A DNA stretch of 64,000 nucleotides from Triticum aestivum (lineage: Eukaryota; Streptophyta; Magnoliopsida; Poales; Poaceae), in contig NC_057808.1 in NCBI RefSeq assembly GCF_018294505.1, positions 222,101,325 to 222,165,324 of the forward strand, given 5' to 3'. How positions within the stretch are numbered: position 1 is the first letter of the stretch; each line of letters begins with the position of its first letter. Positions 47,024 to 60,500 of this stretch are shown in pieces. The position numbers and the translations under genes are program-made. A model generated the notes under the pieces. The model did not search any database, was not told where the DNA came from, and worked only from the letters and a program-made list of their open reading frames with translations.

Positions 47024-50000
47024 ATTCTCCTCCACTACAAGAAATCTCGTCCCGAGATTTAAGAGGGGAGTAAGGGGGGGGGGAGTTCTGGTTACGAAAT
47101 TCTAACGAGTCTTCTCGGTCTTGGATGCTCTTCTCGAAGAGGTCGATCCATTACGTTGATGTATTCATTTCTCTGCTTCAGGTCATCATGATGAAGTCGA
47201 CATCCTTTCTTCAGGAACTCCATCGTACTTACGTAAAATGATAAGGGGTAACTCGAAAGAATGGAACTCTCCACGGTTGCTTATCCAATAGATAACATTA
47301 GGGAAGGTGGCGAAAAGTAACTCTCGAATTGAAACTTAAGAAATTATCGAGAGCAAAGTAAGGAGGTCCAATGTAGAAGTTTCAAGTGCATAGGCAATCG
47401 TTCATTGTCTGATACGAAAATGTGAAGGGGGCTCAGAGCAATGGGAATAAGTATTGCGTCTGATACCAGAATAGATCACTAGGCAGGTGGCCCGTGAACT
47501 ACATACAAAGTCAAGCTCTAGGAATAACTTTGGTAACAAGGTGTACAGGAGAGTCAGGTTTCGATCATGTGGAACTGTGGGTTATGGGCCCACCATGTGG
47601 GTTAAAAGTAGGAAGGCGGAGACGTCTTGCGTGATCATGCAAGCAAGGCATGTCAGAGGGTAGCCTGTCAGTTATATGTCAGCAACATCGTCGGTACCAA
47701 GGGCGAGGGACGAAGAGAACCATTTTCCTGCTCGTTGAAACGAGGCGGACCATTAGGCAAAGTTCTCGTCCATCGGTGGTTACCGAAATGTCACCAACAA
47801 TAATAACAGGGTCTTACTGACAGAGTTGTACACCGAGGTGTTTACATAAGCAGGAGAATATTACTGCTTAGATCATATAGATCACCAGAAAGGTTAAACC
47901 AAACAATGGAAAGGAAAATATGATTATCAGATTAAACAGAAGAATGGAAAGGAAAATGTGTTTAAACACATATTTCAAGGGTATATCCTTCCCAAGGACA
48001 AGCAGAGCATGATATCCATGACATGATATAATGTAGAAAACTCTTTAGGTACGGGAGAGAAATTTCATGACATTACCCATACAACGGTGTGTGGATAATT
48101 GAGCAGGAAACAATTAGCTTTGGGCTTCAAATGTTCCTGTTTAAAATCAGAGTACCATAGACATGCTTCGAGATAGCATTGACATGGTCAACAGGTGAAG
48201 ATCAGACTTTGGAAACAAAAAGGATCCATCAGGAACAACTTATAGAGTAAGTCTTACAATTTCCTCATGGAAGAATAGCTAACCTTGCTAAAAAGGAAAA
48301 CTTATAACAATAGGTCCTCCCGCCAGGTGTGTTAGGCATGACATCACCTTACCGGGTCATAAATAGGCCAATGTTATAACTCTTGGAAATATGTTCCAAC
48401 CATCATATCTGACCGAGATTCAGATCTGATTGATGTCAGGATAACTCAGACTCAGGATCCCTGAGAAGAAAAGGTGCAACACAAATTGTCGAAACGACAT
48501 CGAAGATTCTCGGGAGATGAACTATGGAAGCGAGTTCCGAACAAGGGTTCATAATTAAATCAAGGAGAGGTGAGGAGGTGACTGCTTGACTCAGCGACAA
48601 TCCATTGAGATTTCCAAAAGATGGATTTCCACCACTATGTGAACAAGGAGATAACATTAGCTAGATCGAATGACTTAATGATGTATGCTCGAGGAAAACA
48701 TACACAGTTAAACATTGGTTGAAATGTGCACCCGAAATATGGGCTAGGTAGCACAATCAATGTTCGAATGATGATTCATTAAGCCATAGACGTAGAATGA
48801 AACTATAGACCAATGACTTCAAAGCAATAGGGTTGCTAGAAGTTTAGAATTTACACATCACAGACCATTTGTTGGTATTCCTTTTAGAAACAACACGGGG
48901 ACCAAGAAGAATGGTGATGGGGAGAAGTATCACTGTACCAAGATGTCATGCGAGGTGGTGAAATTCTTACGACATACTTGACATAAAAGATGGTAATACT
49001 CCAAGGTAAAGAAGAACAATTGCTGGATAGCAAGGAACTCAAGGTATAACACCAAACACGAACAAGCTTGTGTTGGTGGGAAGGCAATAAAGTGGTCGAT
49101 GATAACACAGATCATCGAGGGCAAGGATGGTATTTCTCATCATGAACTCAATCGATATCCTGGAAGAGCGCATAAGGTTGATGATGATCACGACACATTC
49201 GTCGAGAGATTTACTGAAGATGTAATCAATCAGCGACGACATCAAGTCAAAGGAATGATGAAGCAGACGGTTATTGGAACCATGGGTAGGACACACGCTT
49301 GAAAGCAAGCTTGTTGTTCAAGGTGAAATGGTATGAGAGGAAGATCGGCGTAATCTTAGCTCATCATCGAAAGTTGTGCTCCGGGGTTAAGGACCAGGTA
49401 GCACAGTTAAAATTTAGCACGCTAATGATATAGCCGATCAGGCTAGGAATGACTTAATGATTATTAAACTCGTAAGCAACGAAAATTACCTAGAGTTATT
49501 GAATCGGAGTGCGGACTTGATTCACTATTCGGTGTTCTCGGTTGACAAACAACCCAGAGCCCATGAAGTGACAAAGACAAGGTAAGGTAGTACTTCATCA
49601 AAGTTTATAAGATGTAGTGCAATGGTAAGATATCCCCGAGATACCAGGGGTAATACTCAAAGGTAGATCATAATAGAGGTTGGGCAGGCGTATTGACCTG
49701 CAGAAGACAAGTGATTTAACTTGTCCAAGAAATGGTATTTAAAGGAGAACATGGTCAGAAATCACGATCATAAATGATCGAACCACGGATACAAGATGAA
49801 CTTATAACAAGGGGATAATTATTTTAAGAGAAGCTTCCATGATAAGGTATACATCGTGTCCATGGGCATGAACACAGGGTTCAAGGTCGACTCCCACTTG
49901 TTCAACGCATAACCTTTCATTTACTTCTCATTTTTCAAAGAAGTTGTAGTGTTGAAATTTTATCTGGCAAAATACCAGAAGAGTATGACTCATGAAAACT

Positions 50001-51228
50001 TTTGAGTTCACACATATTATGGAAGGCATAGGTTCAACCCATCGGGGCATCGTGGAAACATATACCACAACTTCGGAGTAAATAATACAAGCTCAAAAGT
50101 AGAGCATGGTTCACAAAACAGATGATACAATTTACCAAAGGCATTATATACCCATGGAAAGGCTCACAAGGTCATTCAATAGGAAGGACACTGTCGGATA
50201 TAAACCAAGAAAGGAACCGATGGTCCACAAGGGATCTGATGTGAGCATCGGTACTCAACCAGAGGAAGAAGAATGCAAGGAGATCTGATTATAGAGACAA
50301 CTGACTAACTCAAAGTTCAAATGCAAAAGAATTATGATTTCCAAATCATGGGGTCAGAAGCAACGCTCTGATCAAGGATGGATAAGTTGAGTACGCTTAG
50401 GGGTACAATCGATGACTATTTGATTGGTCGAGATCCAGCTCATGTTAAAGATGTCTGAGCCGGAAGGATGAATTCTAGGATCTGATTGAGGATTGCGAGC
50501 ATTCGCAACCTATTGAATCAATGGACTCAAAAAGATAATGACAAGAGATGCCAATAAGATTACGAGAATTAAGGATTAATCATAATGCAAGTAAGCAAGA
50601 ATTTCAAGAGCAAAAGGCTCCTGAAGATTTTCGGAAGATCGAATGATATTTTGAACACTTTTGTGAAATACTTGAATCAACTGGGGATGACCGGATACTC
50701 GGTAAGTGCTAGAATTATCCGTAGTGGAATTCATGTGACAAAGAACAGCAAGGCAGTAAGCTCAAAGGATTCTCGGAGCAGCAAAGAGAATTTCGGGGTA
50801 TCTTGTAATAACAAGATCAACTGGGAAACATTGTATGAATGGCGAGTATACGTGGTTATCCACAGGAGTTTATCGATGAAAGGGAATTGCAAAAGCGATG
50901 AACACAAGTTCTCGGGTTATCAGCGGAGAGTATCTTCAGGGTCTCCTCGGGCAGCAGACGATCATCAGTAATAAGGGGCTCTCCGGGTGAAAGTGATAAC
51001 GAGATCCTAATGTTAGATTTAGCAAAATTCATTTAACCCGAGTAGAAAAGAGATCAGAGTCCCAGAGTATAGTGACAAGGAGTAAAAGATCCTAATACCA
51101 CCCAATGGCGACGTGGGCCCGTAAGCCACACAGCCATGTTAGTAAAACAGTTTTCACTGAGTAGACTCAACTTCGGCCAAGGAGTTGGAAAGGGGGATTC
51201 CTACAGGCAGTGGGCTCTGATACCAACT
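47024..51228 (-). other. Non-coding interior of the LARD
   Basis: No frame exceeds about 130 codons on either strand, and none shows gag, protease, RT, RNase H or integrase motifs. The minus-strand primer-binding site covers 51213-51225, and a purine-rich GTGGAGGAGAAT lies at 47024-47036. Confidence 0.8.
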
Positions 51229-54200
51229 TGTGACGCCCCCGATTTGACCGTACACTAATCATGCACGCAAATGTGTACGATCAAGATCAGGGACTCAGGG
51301 GAAGATATCACAACACAACTCTACAACATAAATAAGTCATACAAGCATCATAATACAAGCCAGGGGCCTCGAGGGCTCGAATACAATTGCTCGATCATAG
51401 ACGAGTCAGCGGAAGCAACAATATCTGAGTACAGACATAAGTTAAACAAGTTTGCCTTAAGAAGGCTAGCACAAAAGTAACAACGATCGAAAAGGCAAGG
51501 CCTCCTGCCTGGGACCTCCTAACTACTCCTCGAAGCCGAACTCCATGTAGAATCATCCTCGGGATCTCTAGCTCCTGGACTCCAGCATCTGGTTGCGACA
51601 ATCCGGTATAGAAAAGGGGAAAAGAGGGAGAAAAGCAACCGTGAGTACTCATCCAAAGTACTCGCAAGCAAGGAGCTACACTACATATGCATGGGTATAT
51701 GTGTAAAGGGCCATATCAGTGGACTGAACTGCAGAATGCCAGAATAAAAGGGGGATAGCTAGTCCTGTCGAAGACTACGCTTCTGGCCATCTCCATCTTG
51801 CAGCATGTAGAAGAGAGTAGATTGAAGTCCTCCAAGTAGCATCGCATAGCATAATCCTACCCGGCGATCCCCTCCTCGTCGCCCTGTTAGAGAGCGATCA
51901 CCGGGTTGTATCTGGCACTTGGAAGGGTGTATTTTATTCAGTATCCAGTTCTAGTTGTCATAAGGTCAAGGTACAACTCCGGGTCGTCCTTTTACCGAGG
52001 GACACGGCTATTCGAATAGATAAACTTCCCTGCAGGGGTGCACCACATAACCCAACACGCTCGATCCCATTTGGCCGCACACACTTTTCTGGGTCATGCC
52101 CGGCCTCGTAAGATCAACACGTCGCAGCCCCACCTAGGCTCAACAGAGAGGTCAGCACGCCGGTCTAAACCTATGCACGCAGGGGTCTGGGCCCATCGCC
52201 CTATGCACACCTGCACGTTGCGTACGCGGCCGGAAGCAGACCTAGCCCCCTTAATACAAGCGCGAGCTTACGGTCCAATGCGACGCGCGCCACTCAGTCG
52301 CTGACGTCAAAAGAGCTTCGGCTGATACCACGACGTCGGGATACCCATAACTACTCCCGCGTAGATGGTTAGTGCGTATAGACCAAATGGCCAGACTCAG
52401 ATCAAATACCAAGATCTCGTTAAGCGTGTTAAGTATCCGCGAACACCGACCAGGGCCAGGCCCACCTCTCTCCTAGGTGGTCTCAACCTGCCCTGTCGCT
52501 CTGCCACAAAGTAACAGTCGGGGGCCGTCAGGAACCCAGGCCCACCTCTACCGGGATGGAGCCACCTGTCCTTTCAGCCCCCTCATCAGAATCACTTGCG
52601 GGTACTCAACGAGCCGACCCGACTTTAGTCACCACATGTGTTATGTATATAATGTATATAGTATATACCCGTGATCACCTCCCGAAGTGATCACGGCCCA
52701 GTAGTATAGCATGGCAGACGGACAAGAGTGTAGGGCCACTGATGGAACACTAGCATCCTATACTAAGCAGTAGGATAGCAGGTAAGGGTAACAATTGTAG
52801 TAACAAAGACAGGCTATGCATCAGGATAGGATTAACGGAAAGCAGTAACATGCTACACTACTCTAATGCAAGCAGTATAGAGAAGAATAGGCGATATCTG
52901 GTGATCAAGGGGGGGGGGGCTTGCCTGGTTGCTCAGACAAGAAGGAGGGGTCGTCGGTGACGTAGTCGTACTCAGCGGCATCAGCGCCGGTCTCGGGGTC
53001 TACCGGAGAAGAAGAGGGGGAAGAAACAGTAAATACGGAGCAAACAAAGCATCACAAAACATAACATGGCAATACGCGGTGCTAGGTATGCTCTAACGCG
53101 GTGGAAGGTGATACCGGCGAAGGGGGGAAACATCCGGGAAAGTATTCCCGATGTTTCGCGTTTTCGGACAAATGAACCGGAGGGGAAAAGTTGCGTGTTG
53201 GCTATGCTAGGGATGTGTGGCAGACGAACGGGCTGCGTATCCGGATTCGTCTCGTCGTTTTGAGCAACTTTCATGTTGAAAGTATTTTCATCTGAGCTAC
53301 GGTTTATTTTATATGATTTTCTAAAGTTTTAAATCATTTTAGAATTTATTTAATTTATTTAATTCAACATTATCCAGAATAGTGCCTGCTGACGTCAGCA
53401 GTCAACAAGGCGTTGACTGGGTCAAACTAACGTGCGGGACCCACCTGTCATTGACTGAATAATTAATTAACTAACAGTTTAATTAGTTTAGTTATTAGAT
53501 TAGTTTAATTAATCAAAATTTAATTAGGTTAATTAATTCTTTAATTAATTAATTTCTTTTAATATATTATTATTATTATTTATTATTTTTTTAATTATTA
53601 TTTTTTAATTCCTTTTCTTTCTTTTTTTGTTCTGAGGGGCGTGGGGCCCCCTAGTCAGTGGCTCAGGAGGAGCCATAGCGGGCACGGGCTCAGGTGTGGG
53701 CGTCACCCGAGCGGGCACTGGGCAGCAGGCGAGCGCCCGAACGGACGCGTGCCCGAGGGGGCGCAGGGGTGTGCGCTCGCGAGGCCGGCGAGGACGGCGA
53801 GCGCGGGGCCGGCGGCGACAGCGGAGCCACGGGAAGGAGACCCTGGCCGTGAGCGCGTGCATGCATACGGGGACAGGGGAGAGAAGAGGAGGGGCGGAGG
53901 CTCACAGGGGGGCCGTAGGGTTCGGGGCAATGGGGCGTGGGGAGGGCGACGGGGACGAGGACGACGAGTCGGCGATGAGGCGAGGCCGATTGGCTCCAGC
54001 GAGCACGCACATGCGCCGACAGGCGCCGGCCACGGCCGTGCGCGGCCAAGGAAGGCGCGCAGCGAGGACGGCGCCGGCGGCATGGGCGGCCAGCAACGGT
54101 GGGGGTGTGCGGAGGACGGCGCTGGCCGACGAGGAAGAGGCGGGGACGGCGAACGGTGTTGGCGTCCGGGAGCGGAGAAGAGATCGAGGACGGGGAGCCG

Positions 54201-54952
54201 GGTTGAGGAGGCGGGCGCCGGCGACGATGGGGCAGCGCCGGGCGGTGTCGGGGTTCGGCGACGAGGTCAGTGGTGGGCGGCGGGGCCGTGCCCGATCTGG
54301 ATCGGGGGGCAAAGGGAGGAGACGAGGGGGAAGGGGAATCGGGGGAGGAGTGGGGCGCGTGGGGGGGTTAGGGTTCGGTCGCCCCAGGGGGTTGTAGGGG
54401 TTCGGCGGGCCGGGGGAGGGAGCTGGGCTGGCAGGGTGCGCGGCCAGTCGGGCCGTGGCCCAGTTGGGCCGGGGGGGGTTCTCTTCTTTTATCTCTTTTT
54501 TTATTTGTTTTGTTTTTCTTTTTCCTTTTACATTTTCTGTTTACTTTCTAGCTTTATTTATTTTAACTTTTGTTTTATAAAATATAAATGCAACTCCTAG
54601 ATTAATGTTATAACTTATTCTACTGCCCCAAAAAGTTTGACACCTAATTAAAATAGTTTGCATTATTATAATTTTTAAAAGGCATTTAATTAATTGACAT
54701 AGCTGCTGTTTTAATTACTTTAGAGCCTTTAAACCTTTTATAAAAGTGTGGTTTCCCCACTAGTATTATCCATGATTTATCTGACACATTTTGGACATTT
54801 TAGTTTTAATGTTTGTAAACTTTTACCGCTTGATTCGATTTTGAATTTGAATTTGAATCGGTTTCGAACTAACGCGAGATTTAGTAACAGTAAGCTGTTG
54901 ACGTGGCATCGTTAACGTGGGATTACTGTAGCTTAACTATCCGGGCGTCACA
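51229..54952 (-). repeat. LARD 5' LTR (right on the plus strand)
   Basis: 3,724 bp with intact TGTGACGCCC...GGGCGTCACA ends. It differs from the left LTR by roughly 30 substitutions and several indels, including an 11-bp ATCATGACGTC unit present once more in the left copy (near 45470). Confidence 0.9.
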
Positions 54953-56429
54953 TGGGCACTTTCAGGGCTACCAGGTAGAGCACATTGATCGCATGAAGAA
55001 CGAGGCGGCTGATGCTCTAAGCCGGCTGGGCTCTCAGCGAAAGCCGGTGCCGCCTAACACTTTCCTGGACGTCCAGTATAACCCTTCAGTTAAGTTGCCT
55101 ACAGAGGAAGACTTGGCTATCCCTGACCCGGAGGCACGACTGGTGGCGGCTCTTCATGTCATACCAGACTGGACAATGCCATATCTGGCTTATATAACCC
55201 GGGGAGAGTTGCCGGAGGATGAAACTTTGGCCAGGCAAATAACCCGGCGGGCTAAGTCAATGATCGTTATCGATGGCGAGTTGCATCATCGCAGTGTTAC
55301 AGGGGCATATCAGCGTTGTGTCTCCCCTGAGGAAGGTCAAGAGATCTTGCGTGAGATCCATGAAGGGGATTGTGGCCATCATGCCGGCTCAAAATCCCTT
55401 GTGGCCAAGGCTTTCCGTCATGGTTTTTATTGGTTGACGGCTCATGCTGATGCAGAGGACTTGGTCAGTAAATGTGATGGTTGCCAAAGGTTCTCACGAC
55501 GGGCTCACGTGCCGGCTCAGGAGTTGAGGATGATCCCAATCACTTGGCCCTTTGCGGTCTGGGGGCTTGATATGGTTGGGCCTTTTAAAAGGTCCAAGGA
55601 TAAGAAGACCCACCTCTTGGTGGCAGTGGACAAATTCACAAAGTGGGTGGAAGCTGAGCCAGTTAGCAAGTGCGATGCAGCCACGGCGGTTCAATTTATG
55701 AAAAAGGTGATTTTCCGCTTTGGTTTTCCGCACAGCATTATAACTGACAATGGCACCAATCTCTCCAAAGGGCGCCATGGAAGAGTTTTGTCAACGAGAG
55801 CATATCCGACTTGATGTTTCCTCAGTGGCTCATCCTCAATCCAATGGTCAAGCTGAGAGAGCTAATCAGGAGATTCTGAAGGGCATCAAGCCCCGGCTTT
55901 TGGTCCCTTTGCAACGGACGCCGGGTTGTTGGGTGGAGGAGTTGCCCTCCGTCTTATGGAGCATCAACACTACTCCTAACAGGTCTACAGGCTTCACGCC
56001 TTTCTTCATGGTTTATGGAGCAGAAGCAGTCCTCCCAGTGACATCCGTCACGACTCACCTCGCGTGGCGGCTTATGTTGAGACGGATAATGAACAGGCGC
56101 GCCAAGATGCTCTTGACTTGTTGGACGAACAGCGTGATGTGGCAGCAGCCCGTTCAGCGATTTACCAACAAGACCTGCGCCGTTATCATAGCCGCCGGGT
56201 CAAATCCCGGGTCTTCCAGGAAGGCGACCTTGTGCTCCGGCTCATCCAGGATCAAACAGATGCACACAAGTTATCCCCACCTTGGGAAGGGCCCTTTGTG
56301 GTCAGCAAGAACTTGCACAACGGGTCATATTACCTCATTGACATTCGGGAGCACAAAGATTCACGTAAGTCGGAGGAAGAGACCCGTCGGCCGTGGAACA
56401 TAGCTCAGCTTCGGCCTTACTACACTTGA
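54953..56429 (+). pseudogene. Element 3 end of aRNH and integrase, two frameshifts
   Basis: The polyprotein resumes after the TGGGC duplication with HFQGYQVEHIDRMKNEAADAL. The integrase zinc-binding part (CGHHAG...KCDGCQRF), GLDMVGP and IITDNGTN are in one frame to about 55770. An extra base in a GGGCG run shifts to the frame with GQAERANQE. A missing C near 56033 shifts again to the C-terminal part, which ends TAIQL-like in IAQLRPYYT at TGA 56427-56429. All catalytic residues are present in sequence, but not in one frame. Confidence 0.87.
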
Positions 56430-57519
56430 GCCACCGGCTCTCGTGGTGTACATATTTCTCTCAGCCATGTATATATTATGATAAGCAATAAAGCAGGACC
56501 TCTGTCCTTTTTTCTCCTCCAAATATGAACGTGTTGTTTTATTGCAGATTACGTGATGACTTAAAGGAGGATCCGGCTTATGATCGTATTCGAATCTAGC
56601 CGTAAGCAGTAAAGTCACTTGGGGGCTTCCTGTTCAAACATGGGTCGTATTCGAACCAAAGAGAACATAGCTGTCGATACCCATTTGATTGGCAAAGTGC
56701 CGAGCTCATTGGGAGGTTACCTTTGGTCATATTTGAATCATAGTTTAACCCCTCTGAGAACCGACGTGGATCGTATTCGAATCAGCGTCGCTAAACAATT
56801 CTTAAAATCACTTGGGGGCTTCCTGTTCAAACATGGGTCGTATTCGAACCAAAGAGAACATAGCTGTCGGTACCCTCTTGATTGGCATCGCCACACCCAC
56901 TGGGGGCTATATGATCGTATCCGAATCTTAGCTTAACCCCTTTGGGCCGGGTCTCTGGTCGTATTCGAACCGGAAGCCCCTAAGTTCCTCTGCTTTATCA
57001 CAAGTTTACTCTGATTATGTCAAGGTGTGTACGGCCGGGTCTCACTTTACCGGCTTAACTTTGGTTTACAGTGTTCGTTGAACGCCATGGGTGTCATTAA
57101 GACAGGTAAATCGGAGTTAAGATACCAACCTTGTTACCCGGGTTATCTAAACCGGAAGTATGCTTACAGGCCGCTAAGTGTATTATTACGGCTGTGTTAA
57201 GGATATAATTGAGGACCAGTCTTTTTTGATACATATTCCAGGTTATCTATCCAAACCACCTGATTCTCAGGGCGGTAAGCTGCCTTGAGACTTGTGATTT
57301 GCCTTTCTATGCAGGTTATTTAAAGGCACCTCTTTGAGGTTGAGAAAAACAAAGGGATGGTTATAACCCGGAGAAATATCAAAGAAACAACTTCAAAGGA
57401 CTTTCGCATTCAATACGTGCACGATGGCACGGCAGAAATGAACTGTTGCACCTATTCTATTACAAAAACTCATCAAGTCTAAGACGGGTGGAACATTGTT
57501 TGGTAGACCGCCGGCCGAG
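56430..57519 (+). other. Element 3 spacer with repeated TCGTATTCGAA motif
   Basis: The same layout as 17346-18432 in element 2. TCGTATTCGAA-type motifs lie at about 56584, 56645, 56771, 56836, 56916 and 56960, with two longer matching blocks. No protein gene is seen. Confidence 0.75.
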
Positions 57520-60500
57520 TCACGATGCCCGCTGAGTTGAAGTCTCCGGCTCATTCATGTCTTCTCCTCCGGCTGATCCCAACACCTGGAAGGTTGATGA
57601 CTTCCAGTCGATGCCGCTGAGAGCTTCGAATTGGGCTTCCTCGTCAATTAACCCGGCCGGGTCAATCTCCAGGGCGAAGGTGTGCTGACGAGCCGGAGGG
57701 ATCAGGTTGAGGGCTTCATAGCGAGGGGTTGGAATCCTCTGATTCTCCGCATCATAACCCGGCTGGTACTTGGTCAGATCCGTGTCGTTCCCGATAAGGG
57801 TGGCCACTGGGCGTACAGCCTTCACGCACGCTGCGAAGTCCTTCTGGTCGAAAGCTGAGCCGTCCTCCTTCAGGCTTGGATAGCCAAGGGCGATGTCCGC
57901 CGGGTCTAACTCCGGCAGGAAAGCCTTGGCCCGGCTCAACGCGGCGATCGCTCCGGCTCTCGCAGAGGCCCGTCGCAGCTCTTGGATCCGCTGAGGCAGA
58001 ACGGCGAGCCGGCGCAGGACTTCTGCCAGGTGAGTCGGCACCTCGTTGGATTGGGCCACCACAGCTAAGGCGCGCTGTGACCCGGTGTAGAGCTGCTCCA
58101 CCAGGGTGTACACGGCCTTTAGCTTGGTGACCACGCTCTGGTTGAGGTTGGCACTTCTGGGACCTGTTTAACAGAATCAGATAAGCCGGCGACAAGGATG
58201 AATCATGAGATGTAAACATTCTAACATGGATGAAAGCCGGTGAGGCGACTTACCGAAGATGGCGGCCACCATTTGGGAAACCTGGCGCTTTAGGCCGGAG
58301 AGCTCGGCGGTCTTCTCAGAGAGAGCCTTCTCCGCCTGTTCCGCCCGGGTCACCAGTGCGGCCTTCTCTTCAGCCCAGGCTTTTCTCTCAGCATCAAACT
58401 CGGTCTTTAACTTTTCTTGCGTGGCAATGCTGGATACAAACTTGGCGTTTGCCTTCCGGGTCTCCATCTCCTGCATCTTCAGCCGGCTCTTGAGATCCGC
58501 AAGGTCCGCCTCTAGCTTCTTGCCCACAGCCTGTATAAATTTCCGGGTTATTAACAGTCATTATATAAGTCCCAAGCGTTTTCCAAGCAAAGACACTTGG
58601 CACTTGGGGGCTAATGCATATTGAACGTATCTATCTACATACTGCCGGTTTAATTGAGTAAGCCGGAACCTAAGTCTACAACATATTCAAATCATAAGTC
58701 GTCGACTTGGGGGCTAGCATGGCAAAGGTAACTATGCAGTAAGTAAGAAGGTGGCAGAAGGATACCTCAGATTTTTGCTGGATCTGGTTTACCATGGCGA
58801 CCTCGGCGTCCCGGCTCTTGTGTACTTGGCTGATGTAGCCAGAGACGAGCTCTCCAATGCTCAGGTTGCTGTAGTTGGAGAGGTCCAGATTCGCCTGGTG
58901 GGGCTGCAGTAACTCCCCCTTAGCGGAGCACTTGGCCAATACGGTCGGTCTCCCCGGCTCAACATACTCCGTCCGGGTAATTACCACGTCCGGGTCGTCT
59001 GCTGGTGGAGCTGAGCCGGAGGCCTCCGGGTTAACCGAAGCTTCGGTCGTTGCCTTGGTAGTTGGGGCGGTGGCTTCAGGTGCCGAGTCCATCGGAGTGG
59101 CGGCTTCGGGGGCGGAGGCAGCTGGCGGTTCTTGGACTGGCACCGCCGGCTCAGGCAAATCTGGTACTCCGGCCGACTTGGTTTTCTTCACCCTCTTGGT
59201 GAGCTTTGCTTGGGCACTGAAAGAACAACAAAGGTTAGTACAAAGCATATGAGTAAAGATCAGAACAACATGAGATGATTGTTGTTACTCGGGCGCGGTC
59301 TTGAAAGCCGGCAGATTTGACTGCATGGAGTCGCCCGAAGAGGGGGAGGTCTCCTGATAATTGGAGTCAGAAGAGTTGTGTGGCTGACGGATAACACCCG
59401 CCAACGGGTGAAAAGGGTACAAGTGGGAAAAAACCTCGGTTCGGCGCTTCCTTGTTGCGTCGGGTAACCCGGCGGAGAGGTCGGTGTCCTTGTTGGTCCG
59501 GGTGTGACGCCGGCTTTCGTGAACCTGTCGCTTCAAAAGAAATTGAGGGTCTTGATGAGCTAAAGGATGTGAAAAGCTTACTTTCCGGGTTACCCTTCGG
59601 ATTTTCAGCTGTGGCAAAGGCTCCGAGTCGGAGGAAAGTGACATTACCTCTTCAACCACCGGGTTACTGGCGCCGGTGTCATCCTGTCAATGAGCAAGTG
59701 TTGATAAGGCGGACAGCAACAAACAACAAATACAGCAAGAATTTAAAGGCTTAAGGGTTACCTCTGACTCGGAGCTGTCGCTTAATTGCATCAGCTCCGA
59801 AGCAGTAGGTCTGCTTCCTTTTTTGCGAGGGGCGGTTTTCTTGGCGGCTTTCTTCGCCTTCCTGGCCTTCTTGGCCGCCTCATGGTCATACTTGACCCGC
59901 CAGAACTTATCATCAGCCTGAAAAATACAATGATGAATTCTTAAAACGGTTCAGATGAAGGTTATATGCAGAAGAAGATAAAAAGTTAAAGTCAGCGGCT
60001 TACCGCTGGGGCTGGATTGGTCTTGCAGAAGGGGGCTAACCCGGTCCTTCCGCAGTCTGCCAGGCTCTCGTTTAAAAGAGCCTTGGTCTCTTCCTCTGCA
60101 ACGTCTTCTGGAAGATCATTGCGGCTGTGCCTCTGAGGGTCATCCTTTCGCCCGGTGTACTCACACATTAAGCCGGGGCGGCGGCTCAATGGGATCACCC
60201 GCCATGAGATCCAGACCCGGACCAGGTCGATTCCGTTCAGACCGTTGCCCAGGAGGGACTTGATTTTGTTGATAGTAGGAAGCAGAGGCTGGCGCTCCGC
60301 TTGAGTAAGCTTGTCCGACAGTGGGTGAGTCGGCTCTAGACGTGTTGGGCGAAAGCCGGGCAGCGGGCTTTCATTAGCCGGGGACGTATCTTGGCAGTAG
60401 AACCAAGTCATGTTCCAGTCCTTGGGGTGGCTCGGCGGCTCTGCGTAAGGGAAAAGACAGTCCCTACACCGTTGGATGGAAATGCCACCTAACTCCAGAC

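Larger units (their letters stand above)
43308..54952 (-). mobile_element. Non-coding LARD-like LTR retrotransposon, nested in element 3
   Basis: Two LTRs of about 3.72 kb and perfect TGGGC duplications (43303-43307 and 54953-54957) define an 11,645-bp element inserted into the aRNH region of element 3. The orientation is minus: on that strand the LTR ending GGGGGCGTCACA is followed by a primer-binding site TGGTATCAGAGCC, complementary to the initiator methionine tRNA. A purine-rich GTGGAGGAGAAT precedes the other LTR. The 4.2 kb interior has no gag or pol motifs. Long LTRs with a non-coding interior fit a large retrotransposon derivative that needs proteins from another element. It is the youngest insertion here. 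Confidence 0.9.

Noticed and set aside
47024..51228. A hidden gag or pol inside the LARD
   Set aside because: Reading both strands gave no RT YVDD, integrase DNG or gag motifs and no long frame.
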